From assembly GCA_025361725.1 (NCBI GenBank), contig JANYJV010000049.1, forward strand, positions 1-48,952: a stretch of DNA of 48,952 nucleotides, given 5' to 3'. How positions within the stretch are numbered: position 1 is the stretch's first letter; each line of letters starts with the position of its first letter. Below the pieces are notes generated by a model. The model ran no database searches, had not been told where the DNA came from, and saw only the letters and a program-made list of their open reading frames with translations. The DNA comes from Acidimicrobiia bacterium. Lineage in GTDB: Bacteria; Actinomycetota; Acidimicrobiia; IMCC26256; JAENVU01. Positions 16,841 to 25,764 of the stretch are shown here, in pieces. Position numbers and translations under genes: made by a program.

Positions 16841-18313
16841 GTGATTGATGGAAAATTTGGGCGCGGACTCCGAAGCCGTGCGGTCCGGCTGGCAATCGTC
16901 CTGGCTGTTGCAGGTCCGTTGATTTTCGTTGGCAGCAGTCGATTGCCGAAGCGCTATTCCTCGGTCTCATGGATTCGGGTTGTGAACTCGACTGGTGTGG
17001 TGAAAGGCAAGACCGTCGACCTCGCCAAGGATCAGCGGGCAGCAGTGCAGGCGTTCGTGGCCCCGCGCCTCATGACCGATCTCGGACAGCAGTTCGGCGC
17101 TCGGATGGGTGAGGTCAGCTCGCTCGTCGCGACGGGGATTCTTGCGTCCCCCCTGATCAGAATCGACTCTGAAGCGTCCACTGCGACACTTGCGACCCAA
17201 GTTGCCGATCGTGCGGCCGCGTTCGTGGTGAACGATCTCCAGAACCGAGCCAGAGCGAAAGCTGCGGCGTTGGCAAAGATCGAAGTTGCCGGCCTCGCTG
17301 GTCTCGCCGCAAGGATCGACGCTCTGGCAGCGCAACTGGCGCCCGTTCCGGTGTTGGACCCCTCGTACCCCGCACTCAAGGCGCAGGTGGACGCGGCCAC
17401 CGTCAATTTCCGCAAAGCGTCGGCCGCTGCGTCGGCCGACGTCCTGCAAGCGCGATCCGCCGACGGTGGCCTCGAGGTCTACGAGGAAGCAACTCGACCG
17501 ATCGCTCCGAACTTTCCCAATCCGGTGAGCTGGGCGATCATCGGTGATCTGGCGATTCTTCTCGTCGCAGTTGGCGTGCTCTACGGCCGCGAGGAACTTG
17601 CCGGGATATTCCTCAGCGGGGGTGCGAGCGAATCGCGCCGTTCAGGGGCGGCGGTGCTCGGTGTGCTGCGCACCCGGACTGGTGCGTTCCCGCCCGGTAC
17701 TGCGACCGGAGCGGGTACGACTCCTGATGAGATCGGGCTGCAACTTGTGCATCTCCTCGGGCGCGCCGGGCCGAGGATCGTGTTGATAGGTAACGCCGTC
17801 GGCGGAGCACCGAGTGTGATCGCGAGTCGCGTCGCGCAAGCCGTTGCGGAATCCGGTGTGCGGGTGGTGTTCGCGGTCTGCCGAAGCATTTCCACGCCCG
17901 AGCTCAGAGACCCCACGTCTGCGCCCGGTTTCTCGACGCCGTCGTCGCTCGATTTCCCCCATGACCACGATGGACGAATGTTGATACTCGACGACGGCAT
18001 TGCGGTCAACGAACTGACTGCGGCGCGTGCTCAGTCTGTGCTCCGGGATCTCCTGAACTTCGGCGACTACATCATCCTGGCTGCGCCTTCGCCGAGTGTC
18101 GAGCCCGGCACCCTGGTCCTGACCAAGATCGCCGATGTCTCCATCCTGATCGCTCATCGCGAAGTCACGCGATTGCGCGATGCGGAGCGCGCCGCCGCTC
18201 GGCTCCGACGGGTCGGGGGCAATCTCCTCGGGATACTGGTCGACCCGTCTGCGCCTGCGGAGCACGACTTGGTCCCGTCGCCGACGTCACCAGCACATGC
18301 CGTCAGCGTTTGA
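16841..18313 (+). CDS. Wzz-like polysaccharide chain-length protein with degenerate kinase-like domain
   Basis: About 490 residues, start GTG 16841 with AGGGAA upstream (frame open to TTG 16820). Two membrane helices (about 17-36 and 230-250) bracket a helical extracellular domain, and the second is preceded by ATRPIAPNFPNP, the typical PCP/Wzz proline-rich motif. The cytoplasmic C-terminal half has the fold order of a BY-kinase (RIVLIGNAVGGAPSVIASRV, LLNFGDYIILAAP), but the first loop lacks the GxxxxGK Walker A lysine and no Tyr cluster ends the protein. It should set polymer length without its own kinase activity. A PAP2 phosphatase gene follows immediately. Confidence 0.75.
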   Translation: MIDGKFGRGLRSRAVRLAIVLAVAGPLIFVGSSRLPKRYSSVSWIRVVNSTGVVKGKTVDLAKDQRAAVQAFVAPRLMTDLGQQFGARMGEVSSLVATGILASPLIRIDSEASTATLATQVADRAAAFVVNDLQNRARAKAAALAKIEVAGLAGLAARIDALAAQLAPVPVLDPSYPALKAQVDAATVNFRKASAAASADVLQARSADGGLEVYEEATRPIAPNFPNPVSWAIIGDLAILLVAVGVLYGREELAGIFLSGGASESRRSGAAVLGVLRTRTGAFPPGTATGAGTTPDEIGLQLVHLLGRAGPRIVLIGNAVGGAPSVIASRVAQAVAESGVRVVFAVCRSISTPELRDPTSAPGFSTPSSLDFPHDHDGRMLILDDGIAVNELTAARAQSVLRDLLNFGDYIILAAPSPSVEPGTLVLTKIADVSILIAHREVTRLRDAERAAARLRRVGGNLLGILVDPSAPAEHDLVPSPTSPAHAVSV

Positions 18314-19039
18314 TTGCAGGCATGTGTGGCGCGCATCCACGTGAGTGAGTCGGCGCGACGATGTCTTCGCGGGTGTCACGGGTTGATCGTCGGTGTCGGC
18401 ATGAGCGGAGCGGTGTTCTTCGTGGCGCTGGCCGCGGTGAGTGGACACGGCGCGCTTGCGGCTGCCGATCGGCGGCTGTTGAGCGTCGCAAGCGCCCATC
18501 GCGCGCGTTGGCTCTCCGTGTTCGCTCGCTGGTGCACTCATTTCGGCTCGGTCCCGGTGGTGCTGGGCGTCACAGCCGTGACGATCGTGCTGTGTGTAAT
18601 CTGGAAGCGAGCAACGGAGGTGGTCCTGATTGCGCTGTCCATTTCCATGACTGCTGGCGCAGTGAGGATCGTCAAGGAAATCGTCGGACGACCGGGGCCG
18701 CACCCCCGCGCCCATCTTGGGTTGGACGGGGGGAAAGCATTTCCTTCGGGGCACTCGGCGCAGGCGATCGCGTGCTACTTCGCTCTGGGATGGATCTTGA
18801 ATCGTGAGATCGCCTCGCGTCGTCTCCGCGCCGTGGTGTGGGCAGGCTCGGGCCTCCTCTGTATCGCGGTTGGATGGTCTCGCGTGTATGTCCGCGTCCA
18901 CTGGCCCTCGGACGTTTTCGCCGGCTGGGCCCTCGCCGCCGCCGTACTCATCGCCCTGGTCGCGATCGTTCAGTGCCGGGCAGTGGAGCGACATCGGCGT
19001 TCGATCCGCATCGAGCCCGGGACGAGGTTTCCCCGGTGA
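18314..19039 (+). CDS. PAP2-family phosphatase
   Basis: The three PAP2 motifs are present: KEIVGRPGP (KX6RP type), PSGHSAQ, and GWSRVYVRVHWPSDV, among five or six membrane helices. Such enzymes hydrolyse undecaprenyl diphosphate or related lipids at the outer face. TTG 18314 follows the previous stop directly; GTG 18326 and 18341 are alternatives, and none has a clear ribosome site. The place after a Wzz-like gene suggests recycling of the polymer carrier lipid. Confidence 0.83.
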   Translation: MQACVARIHVSESARRCLRGCHGLIVGVGMSGAVFFVALAAVSGHGALAAADRRLLSVASAHRARWLSVFARWCTHFGSVPVVLGVTAVTIVLCVIWKRATEVVLIALSISMTAGAVRIVKEIVGRPGPHPRAHLGLDGGKAFPSGHSAQAIACYFALGWILNREIASRRLRAVVWAGSGLLCIAVGWSRVYVRVHWPSDVFAGWALAAAVLIALVAIVQCRAVERHRRSIRIEPGTRFPR

Positions 19040-19120
19040 TCTGGCCACTGAGGTTTGAGGCACCCTCCAGCATCGGTAGCCTCGCGGTCGGTTCGCTGGG
19101 CAAGGGAACGCGGTGGTCGT

Positions 19121-20527
19121 GTGCGCAACATCGAACGAACGTCTGTGAAGTCCGCAGGCCGTCGCCACGGGTTTCTCCGACACGGTTGGCTGCTCGCGGT
19201 GGTGGCAGTTGCGGCCACTGGGTGTGTGACCACCACCTGGACCACCTACCACGCCAAGAACGACCGATCGGGAGTCGCCAACGCGCGACTGTTGGTACCG
19301 ACGACGGACGCGTGGACGTCGCCGAGCCTCGACGGCTCGATCTATGGAGAGCCACTCGTGCTCGCGAACCGGGTCATCGTGGCGACCGAGAACGATTCGG
19401 TGTATTCGCTCGATCTCGTGACCGGTCAAGTCGTGTGGGGCCCGGTGCACCTGGGCACGCCCGTCCCGCAGTCCTGGTTGCCGTGCGGCAACATCTTTCC
19501 GCTCGGCATCACGAGTACCCCGGTGATCGACCCGACCACCAACACGGTGTACGTCCTCGGGGAAGTGACCACGCCGACCACCAACGTCGTCTCGCACGAT
19601 CTGGTCGCCCTCGACACTGCCGACGGTTCCGTGCGCTGGCAGCACTCGGTCGACCCTGCGGGGATCGCGCCGCTGGATCGTCGCAATCACCAACAGCGTG
19701 CCGCGCTCACCCTGGCGAACGGACGGGTGTACGTCGGCTTCGGTGGCCTGGACGGGGACTGCGCCAACTACACCGGGTGGCTCGCCTCGGCGAAGGCCGA
19801 TGGCACCGGTACGTTTCCGCTCAAGGCGTACCAGGTGCCGACAACGCGGGAGGGCGCGATCTGGGCTGCATCGGGCCCCGCGGTCGACGACGCGGGCAAC
19901 CTGTTCGTCGCCACCGGCAACGGCGAGTCGACCGATCCGAACAACTACGACCACGGCAACAGCATCGTGAAACTCGCGCCCGACCTCACCGAACTCGACC
20001 ACTTCGCGCCGACGACGTGGGCGGCCGACAGTGCCGCCGACGCCGACCTGGGTTCGACCGGGCCGTCACTGCTCGCCGACGGGCTCATCTTCCAAGCGGG
20101 CAAGAACGGCACCGCGTATCTCGTCGACGCCAACAACCTCGGCGGAATCGGCGGCGAGAAGTACCAAGCGCCGTTATGTCGCGACTTCGGCGGTAACGCC
20201 TATCTGGCGCCGATGATCTACGTCGCGTGTACCGACGGTGTGCGGGCGGTGGAGGTCACCGGCTCGGCATCGAACCCGTCGTTCGTCGTGCGCTGGCGAT
20301 CGTCGGTCGCGGCGGGCTCGCCGGTTGTTGCGGGTGGGGCGATCTGGGCGTCGAACACGAACTTCGGTGGCACCACCTTGTACGGCCTCGATCCCGCGAC
20401 CGGCGCCACGATTGCCACGCTCGCCACCGGGAAACTCGATCACTTCAACACGCCGACGGTTGCCGCGAATCATCTTTTGATCGCCACGACGAACCAGGTG
20501 CGAGCGTACGTCGGCCCGACGCCCTGA
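19121..20527 (+). CDS. PQQ-type beta-propeller lipoprotein
   Basis: About 468 residues. A signal peptide ends in a lipobox (VAATGC, cysteine at residue 35 from GTG 19121), followed by repeated propeller blades of the PQQ/pyrrolo-quinoline type (SVYSLDLVTGQVVW, LVALDTADGSVRW, LYGLDPATGATIAT). It lacks dehydrogenase catalytic features, so it is more likely a binding or scaffold protein on the outer face. GTG 19145 gives a shorter signal and is an equally good start. A -10-like TAGCCT lies at 19077-19082. Confidence 0.75.
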   Translation: MRNIERTSVKSAGRRHGFLRHGWLLAVVAVAATGCVTTTWTTYHAKNDRSGVANARLLVPTTDAWTSPSLDGSIYGEPLVLANRVIVATENDSVYSLDLVTGQVVWGPVHLGTPVPQSWLPCGNIFPLGITSTPVIDPTTNTVYVLGEVTTPTTNVVSHDLVALDTADGSVRWQHSVDPAGIAPLDRRNHQQRAALTLANGRVYVGFGGLDGDCANYTGWLASAKADGTGTFPLKAYQVPTTREGAIWAASGPAVDDAGNLFVATGNGESTDPNNYDHGNSIVKLAPDLTELDHFAPTTWAADSAADADLGSTGPSLLADGLIFQAGKNGTAYLVDANNLGGIGGEKYQAPLCRDFGGNAYLAPMIYVACTDGVRAVEVTGSASNPSFVVRWRSSVAAGSPVVAGGAIWASNTNFGGTTLYGLDPATGATIATLATGKLDHFNTPTVAANHLLIATTNQVRAYVGPTP

Positions 20528-20545
20528 CCGGTGCTCCGGGATGGC

Positions 20546-21478
20546 TCAGCGGGTGATCTCGGCCCAGACGGTCTTGCCGTCGGATTCTATGGTCGTGCCC
20601 CAGGCATCGGCGAGTCCGGCCACCAGCGCCAGCCCACGACCACCGATGTCGGCCGGGTCCGGCGTTCGCGGCTGCGGCTGATCGGCACATGCATCCCGAA
20701 CCGCGAGCGTCACGGCGGCGGCACCTCGGGTGAGCGTCATCCGGAAGGGAGATGCCGCGTGCCGGGTCGCATTGGTTCCCAGTTCCGAAGCGATCACCTG
20801 CGCGCGATCTCGCATGCCCGCCAATCCCCAGATGTCCAGCGCTTCTCGCACAAACCGGCGTACGTTGGCGAGTGCGTCCGCAGCCGGTACGAAGGTGCGA
20901 GTGACGCTGGTGCCCAGTGCATCGCCGGAGCGCGGTGCGCCGAGCATCATCGCGTGCGAGTGTTGGTCGCAGATCCGTTTCCCCGGCCCGAGATTTCCTT
21001 CACCGTCGATGGCCTCCACGGGGTAGGCGCACAACAGGTCGAAGTCGTGGCGCTGACCGAGGTCGTTCCACATGCCTTCGAGATCGATGGCTTGAGTTAC
21101 CAGCCGGTCGTTCCAGAGCAGCGCCACCATCTCGCCGAACACGCGCACCGGTCCGATGGCTGAGACCGAAGCCAGCACCGGATCCAGTGTCGCCATGAAG
21201 GCATCAGGGTCCGGCGTGCCGTCGGGCGCGATGAGTGTGATGGTGGCGCTCGCGTCGAGCTCCACGTAGTGAGTCGAGTCCAACGCGAGACGCGAGTTCA
21301 GCAGGTCCCGAATCGATGCTCGATGCTGCGGAGTTGCCACCACGATCGCAGTCCCGCCTGCATCGAACCCTTCGCCGATGAAGCGAGCAACGGCGGCGGT
21401 CAGCTCATCATCGTCAGCATAGAAAGCAACGACGTGCTGATGCCCCGGATTCGGTGCGATGTCGACGGCCCCGAGCAT
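20546..21478 (-). CDS. MEDS-domain sensor with anti-sigma-type histidine-kinase ATPase domain
   Basis: The 310-residue protein has an N-terminal MEDS/DcmR-sensory domain (HVVAFYADDDELTAAVARFI to about residue 180) and a C-terminal RsbW-type HATPase domain (N box ASELGTNATRH about 231-240; G1 box DIGGRGLALVAG). Such fusions are common in actinobacterial partner-switching, where they phosphorylate or release anti-sigma antagonists. The ATG at 21478 is six bases after TACATT, so the transcript is probably leaderless. No sigma factor or antagonist is adjacent. The open frame continues upstream to 22432 but only through the neighbouring gene's other frame. Confidence 0.8.
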   Translation of the reverse strand: MLGAVDIAPNPGHQHVVAFYADDDELTAAVARFIGEGFDAGGTAIVVATPQHRASIRDLLNSRLALDSTHYVELDASATITLIAPDGTPDPDAFMATLDPVLASVSAIGPVRVFGEMVALLWNDRLVTQAIDLEGMWNDLGQRHDFDLLCAYPVEAIDGEGNLGPGKRICDQHSHAMMLGAPRSGDALGTSVTRTFVPAADALANVRRFVREALDIWGLAGMRDRAQVIASELGTNATRHAASPFRMTLTRGAAAVTLAVRDACADQPQPRTPDPADIGGRGLALVAGLADAWGTTIESDGKTVWAEITR

Positions 21479-21600
21479 CGCAGCAATGTACAGGCTCAGG
21501 AGCGAAATCGGCCGGTTTTGGTCCAGCGCCGGCGAGCATTCGCAGCACGACGGTTCGGCGGTGGCCGTGCGCGTCGTGGCCGCGCGTGGTTGCCGCGCGT

Positions 21601-22173
21601 TCAGCTTCGAGCGAGCCGAGCGACGGCGGGAACCGATCGCATCCGAATGCAGATCGGGGTCAGCAGGCGATCTGCGAGCGGAAGACCAGCCGCGGCGACC
21701 ACGGCGCCGAACGCAAGTCCGGCCACCACATCGCCGGGATAGTGCGCCCCCACGTACACGCGCGCGAATGCCATCAAAACCGCAGCCGCGATGATGACGA
21801 CACCGATCCGCCGAACCGCGAACACGAGACCAACGGCCACCGCGCCGGCCATGACCGCATGGTCGCTGAAGAAGCCGGGGTCGGTGGACTTGTCCACCAG
21901 GACCAGAACGCCGCGATGCGTCGCGAAGGGCCGAGCCCGTCCGATGGCGTCCGCGATCGGTTGATTCACGATGAGCGCGATGACCGCGGCGGCGCCCGCC
22001 CAGAGCGCGCGTGCCAGGACGCGTGCATCGGTTCGGAGTCCGATCCATCCGGCGAGCGCAAGCGCAGCGACGAAGAGTGCGACGCCGTAGTTGGCGTACG
22101 CGCGAAAGAAGCCATGGGCCCAGTGGGTATCGGCCGACCAGCGATTCACCGAATGGAACCACGACCAGTCCAC
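21601..22173 (-). CDS. PAP2-family undecaprenyl-diphosphatase-like protein
   Basis: A 190-residue membrane protein with PAP2 motifs: NQPIADAIGRARP, FFSDHAVMAGA (SDH in place of PSGH, as in BcrC-like enzymes) and ARVYVGAHYPGDV. The GTG at 22173 has AAGGAG seven bases upstream. It probably dephosphorylates undecaprenyl diphosphate. It is the second PAP2 gene in the window and stands alone, unlike the one beside the chain-length gene. Confidence 0.85.
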   Translation of the reverse strand: MDWSWFHSVNRWSADTHWAHGFFRAYANYGVALFVAALALAGWIGLRTDARVLARALWAGAAAVIALIVNQPIADAIGRARPFATHRGVLVLVDKSTDPGFFSDHAVMAGAVAVGLVFAVRRIGVVIIAAAVLMAFARVYVGAHYPGDVVAGLAFGAVVAAAGLPLADRLLTPICIRMRSVPAVARLARS

Positions 22174-22341
22174 GACACACTCCTTGAGGGTTCGGAGTCG
22201 ACCGAGCGTCGAACCGACGGGGAAAGGCTAGGGCAGTCCTGACCAGTTTCGGAACATCGCGCTCGCCGGCCGGGCTCACGCCGATCGAGATACCGGCGTG
22301 ATTCAGGTCACCCTGCCCATGCCGGCGCCGGGGATTGGTCA

Positions 22342-22347
22342 TAGCCT
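22342..22347 (+). promoter_or_regulatory. -10-like element, leaderless start of hemolysin-III protein
   Basis: TAGCCT ends seven bases before the ATG at 22355. Its place supports the ATG at 22355 over the earlier GTG 22298 and ATG 22319. Confidence 0.4.
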
Positions 22348-22354
22348 GTGGGAG

Positions 22355-23026
22355 ATGCCTGAAACCGACCTGGTGCCGATGCCTGCACAACCGGACGAGT
22401 TCGTCAAGCCGCGCCTGCGGGGCCGGCTCCACCAGTTCATGTTCTTCCTCAGCATCCCGGCCGGCATCGTGCTCATCGTTCTCGCGCGTGGCGCATCAGC
22501 CGACGTCGCCGCCTCGCTCTACGCCGTTTCAGTTGCCGCACTGTTTGGGACCTCGGCCGCGTACCACCGCGGGAACTGGGCACCCGGTATCCGTCGGCGC
22601 ATGCAGCAAGCCGATCACGCGATGATCTTCGTGTTGATCGCCGGCTCGTATACCCCGATCACGCTGTTGGCACTGCGTCCGGCGTGGGGGATCACGCTCC
22701 TCGCCGTCGCGTGGACGATCACCGTTGCCGGGGTGACGCTGACGTTCCTGAAGTGGGACTTCATGGACCGCAACGGTGGGTTCGTATACGTGGGCTTCGG
22801 GTGGGTGATGGTCGTTGCGCTGCCGGTGATGTTCGAGGCGCTCTCCGGTACCCAGTTGATCCTGCTCTTCGCCGGGGGCGTCTTCTACACCGGCGGCGCG
22901 ATCATGTTCGGCCTCGAACGGCCCCGCCTTCGGCCGCGAACGTTCGGTTTCCACGAGCTGTGGCACGTGATGACGGTGGCCGCAGCCGGCTGCCACTATG
23001 CACTGATCGTTTCGCTCGTGCACTGA
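22355..23026 (+). CDS. Hemolysin III / PAQR-family membrane protein
   Basis: The 223-residue protein has seven predicted helices and the PAQR/HlyIII signatures: RLRGRLHQFMF, FGTSAAYHRGNW, QQADHAMIFVLIAGSYTP and FGFHELWHVMTV. The conserved Ser/His/Asp/His set fits a metal-dependent hydrolase of the CREST superfamily. The bacterial role is unsettled (membrane lipid homeostasis is the usual proposal). It stands alone. Confidence 0.88.
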   Translation: MPETDLVPMPAQPDEFVKPRLRGRLHQFMFFLSIPAGIVLIVLARGASADVAASLYAVSVAALFGTSAAYHRGNWAPGIRRRMQQADHAMIFVLIAGSYTPITLLALRPAWGITLLAVAWTITVAGVTLTFLKWDFMDRNGGFVYVGFGWVMVVALPVMFEALSGTQLILLFAGGVFYTGGAIMFGLERPRLRPRTFGFHELWHVMTVAAAGCHYALIVSLVH

Positions 23027-23131
23027 TGCGGCAGAGGTAAAAAGTTGGTCACCTTGCTCCGGTGCATTCGACGTCCGCGGTGCGAGCTGGCAGTATCGCA
23101 CCGCTCACGTCGTCATCTGGGGAGGCCTCGA

Positions 23132-23431
23132 ATGAGCATCGCAATCGCCGCCGCGTACCTGCTCGGTGTCGCCAGCGTCGTGTGGTTTGCCGTCGATTCG
23201 GGACGCATTCCGTCGATGATCTGGTATTGGTCGGGATTCTCGCGGCCGGGCTGGTGGGGCGCGATTCTGATGTGCGTCGTGCCGTTCGGCATCCCTGCGT
23301 TCATCGTCGCGGTCGTCTGGCGATTCAGCGAGGCGCGACGAGTCCTCACTCTCGAGTTCGACGACGCTCGCCAACAGGGCCGGCGGGCTCGTGAAGCGCA
23401 GCTCGGTCGGTCGACCGGGAGCGTCGCCTAA
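23132..23431 (+). CDS. Small two-helix membrane protein
   Basis: A 99-residue protein beginning at ATG 23132 with a good GGGGAGG site. Two membrane helices (about 3-20 and 37-62) precede a charged cytoplasmic tail (EARRVLTLEFDDARQQ). No family is recognised. It ends 18 bases before the convergent saccharopine-dehydrogenase-like gene; a short GCCC/GGGC stem lies between them. Confidence 0.6.
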   Translation: MSIAIAAAYLLGVASVVWFAVDSGRIPSMIWYWSGFSRPGWWGAILMCVVPFGIPAFIVAVVWRFSEARRVLTLEFDDARQQGRRAREAQLGRSTGSVA

Positions 23432-23449
23432 GCCCCAAAATTGTGGGCC

Positions 23450-24676
23450 TCACCCGGCAATGGTGCGGTCTTCCATGCCCCACGGCGAGCCGTAGGCCGT
23501 GAGGAGATCCAGGTAGGGGACCGCGTCGAAGGCTTCGGGCCCGAGCACCCCCGACCCGGACCACGTGCCGCTCGCCAGGAGTTCGAGCGCCACCACCGGG
23601 TTGATCGCGGCCTGCCAGACGACGGCCTGGTGTCCGTACTCCGCCATGGACCAGTCGTTGTCGACGACGTGATACAGGTACACCTCACGCGCCTGACCGT
23701 CCGGCCCGAGCCCGGTCACCCACGTGCCGGCACAGGTCTTGCCGTGCATCCGGTCACCGAGCTCTGCAGGGTTGGGCAACGTCGCGGCCACCACGTCTCG
23801 CGGCGACACCTCGACGTCTCGGACGCGGACGCAGTCGGTTCGGTCCAGCCCGGTCTTGTGGAGCGCTTCAAGCACCGCGATGAACTCGTCACCGAGGCCG
23901 TACTTGAACGTGACGCGGTTGCAGTCCACCCAGCGCGGGATCAGCAGCACTTCTTCATGTTCGACGTTCACGCACTCGACCGGCCCGATGTCTTCGGGGA
24001 AGTGGAACGTCTCGGGCTCGGAGAACGGACGGGTCGTGTACCAACCGCGATCGCGTTCCCAGATCACCGGCGGGTTCAGGCACTCTTCGATCGTGGTCCA
24101 GATCGAGAAGGTCGGCGCGAAGTCGTAGCCATCGATGATGAGGTTGGCGCCGTCGCGCACTCCGATCTCGTGCACCTCGGAGAACATGTGGTCAGCGGCG
24201 TAGCGAGCGAAGACATCGGACAAGCCGGGTTCGATGCCGATCCCGACGAGCGCGAGGCAACCCGCCGCTTCCCACTGATTGGCCACCGCGAACTGACCGT
24301 CGCCGAGCATGACGCCGGTCTCCTCGTACGGCCGCTCCGGATGGGGCTTTGACAGGTGCATCGCCATGTCGAGGTAGGTGGTGCCCGCCGCGAACGCGCC
24401 GTCGAAGATCGGCGGATTGAGGCGCGGGTCGCACGCGTTCACGATGACGTCGGCGCGGATCTCCTTCGCCAGCGCGGCGACTGACGCTGCGCTCGACGCA
24501 TCGACGGCCGCAGCCGCGAACCGCGGGTCGTTCAGGCCGGCGATGGCGCGCTCGGCGCGTCCGACGTCGAGATCCGCAATGGTCACGTGTTCGAAGAAGT
24601 CTCGGCGGTGGGCGATGGCCGCCATGGCCGAACCGACTCCACCAGAACCCACGATCAAGATGCGCACGCGGCGCAC
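23450..24676 (-). CDS. Saccharopine-dehydrogenase-like oxidoreductase
   Basis: The 408-residue protein starts with a Rossmann motif (ILIVGSGGVGSAMAAIAHRR) and has the family's continuing pattern IADLDVGRAERAIA, VIVNACDPRLNPPIFDGAFAAG and the GIGIEPGLSDVFARYAAD segment. It is NAD(P)-dependent; related proteins act on saccharopine, lysine or carboxynorspermidine, and the exact substrate cannot be read. I choose GTG 24676, one base after the WYL regulator's stop; GTG 24667 is also possible. The two genes should be co-transcribed. Confidence 0.82.
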   Translation of the reverse strand: MRRVRILIVGSGGVGSAMAAIAHRRDFFEHVTIADLDVGRAERAIAGLNDPRFAAAAVDASSAASVAALAKEIRADVIVNACDPRLNPPIFDGAFAAGTTYLDMAMHLSKPHPERPYEETGVMLGDGQFAVANQWEAAGCLALVGIGIEPGLSDVFARYAADHMFSEVHEIGVRDGANLIIDGYDFAPTFSIWTTIEECLNPPVIWERDRGWYTTRPFSEPETFHFPEDIGPVECVNVEHEEVLLIPRWVDCNRVTFKYGLGDEFIAVLEALHKTGLDRTDCVRVRDVEVSPRDVVAATLPNPAELGDRMHGKTCAGTWVTGLGPDGQAREVYLYHVVDNDWSMAEYGHQAVVWQAAINPVVALELLASGTWSGSGVLGPEAFDAVPYLDLLTAYGSPWGMEDRTIAG

Positions 24677-24677
24677 G

Positions 24678-25661
24678 CTAGATGGTGCGCCGCTCGTCAA
24701 CGGTTGCGAGCGCCACGCGTCCGAATCGCTCGCCCCACGCGTGGAGATGCGGAACCAGTTCGGGTGGTGACACCACCGCGAAGTCCGCGCCGATCGAACC
24801 GAGCGCGAGGGCGGGCCAGTCCAAGGAATCAGACGTCATACGCAGGACGGTGTGCTCCTCATCACGTGCTTCCAGGGTGGCCCATCGACCGACCGCAGCG
24901 CGCACCGTCGCCGCATCCGCCTCGACGATCACTTCGATGGTGAAGCCGGGAAAGCTCCCTTCGATGCCGGCCCGTACGAACGCGAGCGCGTCCTTCGCCG
25001 GCAACTCCCTCTGGGTGCGGAAGGTGCCGGCGTTGGTGGCTGCCTGAATCCGGTCGACGCGAAAGCTGCGCCAGTCGTGACGGCTGAGGTCGTACGCCGC
25101 CAGGTACCAACGTCGGCCGAGCAGCACGAGCCGATGGGGCTCGACCTCGCGCTCGGAGTGACGCTCCGCCTTGTCGGTGTAGGAGATCTCCAGCCGCTGG
25201 TGATCGCGACACGCCTGGGCGATCGTCGTCAACCGCTCGGGGTCGACGTGCGCACCGGTATCGCTCCACGCGGCCGGAACGGTCATGGTCCTGAGGGCAT
25301 CGACCCGGCGGCGGAGGCGGGTCGGCATCACGTGGGCGACCTTGGCCAACGCCCGGACCGACGACTCGGCGATCCCTTCGATGCCGGCCTGCGCGCCGGC
25401 CTGGAGTCCCACCACGATCGCGACGGCTTCCTCGTCGTCAAGGACAAGCGGGGGCATTGCCGCACCCGCAGCGAGTTGGTATCCGCCGTCTACTCCTCGG
25501 GCGGCTTCCACCGGATACCCGAGGTCACGCAACCGTTCGATGTCGCGCCGAACGGTCCGGACCGAGACTTCGAGCCGGCCGGCAAGGTCGTCGCCGGACC
25601 AGTGCCGGTGGTTCTGCAGGAGCGAGAGCAAGCGAAGCGTTCGGGAACTGGTATTGGCCAC
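24678..25661 (-). CDS. WYL-domain transcriptional regulator
   Basis: The 327-residue protein (from GTG 25661) has an N-terminal winged helix (LAGRLEVSVRTVRRDIERLR), then a WYL domain with the characteristic LGRRWYLAAYDLSRHDWRSF and a C-terminal WCX extension. WYL regulators sense nucleic-acid or small ligands and often control their own gene. An ATG at 25703 is an alternative start. GTG is preferred because TATTCT ends seven bases before it and a 24-base operator-like repeat covers that -10. It is followed by the saccharopine-dehydrogenase-like gene, which it may control. Confidence 0.85.
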   Translation of the reverse strand: MANTSSRTLRLLSLLQNHRHWSGDDLAGRLEVSVRTVRRDIERLRDLGYPVEAARGVDGGYQLAAGAAMPPLVLDDEEAVAIVVGLQAGAQAGIEGIAESSVRALAKVAHVMPTRLRRRVDALRTMTVPAAWSDTGAHVDPERLTTIAQACRDHQRLEISYTDKAERHSEREVEPHRLVLLGRRWYLAAYDLSRHDWRSFRVDRIQAATNAGTFRTQRELPAKDALAFVRAGIEGSFPGFTIEVIVEADAATVRAAVGRWATLEARDEEHTVLRMTSDSLDWPALALGSIGADFAVVSPPELVPHLHAWGERFGRVALATVDERRTI

Positions 25662-25664
25662 GTC

Positions 25665-25688
25665 GTCCAGAATATTCGAATTCAGGAC
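25665..25688. promoter_or_regulatory. Probable WYL operator between divergent genes
   Basis: GTCC-A-GAAT (25665-25673) faces ATTC-A-GGAC (25680-25688) with a six-base centre, a near-perfect 24-base dyad. It overlaps the -10-like TATTCT of the WYL gene (minus strand) and lies about 75 bases before the DinB-like gene on the plus strand. Autoregulation is inferred from position and symmetry. Confidence 0.5.
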
Positions 25689-25764
25689 AGAAACTGACCG
25701 CATTGGTTCGTACGGTATTCAACAGCACCGAGGAGTGCTCGACCGCCAACCGAAAGTGAATGTG

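Noticed and set aside
21479..22432. N-terminal extension of the MEDS/ATPase protein to 628 residues
   Set aside because: The extra part is the out-of-frame reading of the PAP2 gene at 21601-22173; the MEDS domain starts normally at 21478.
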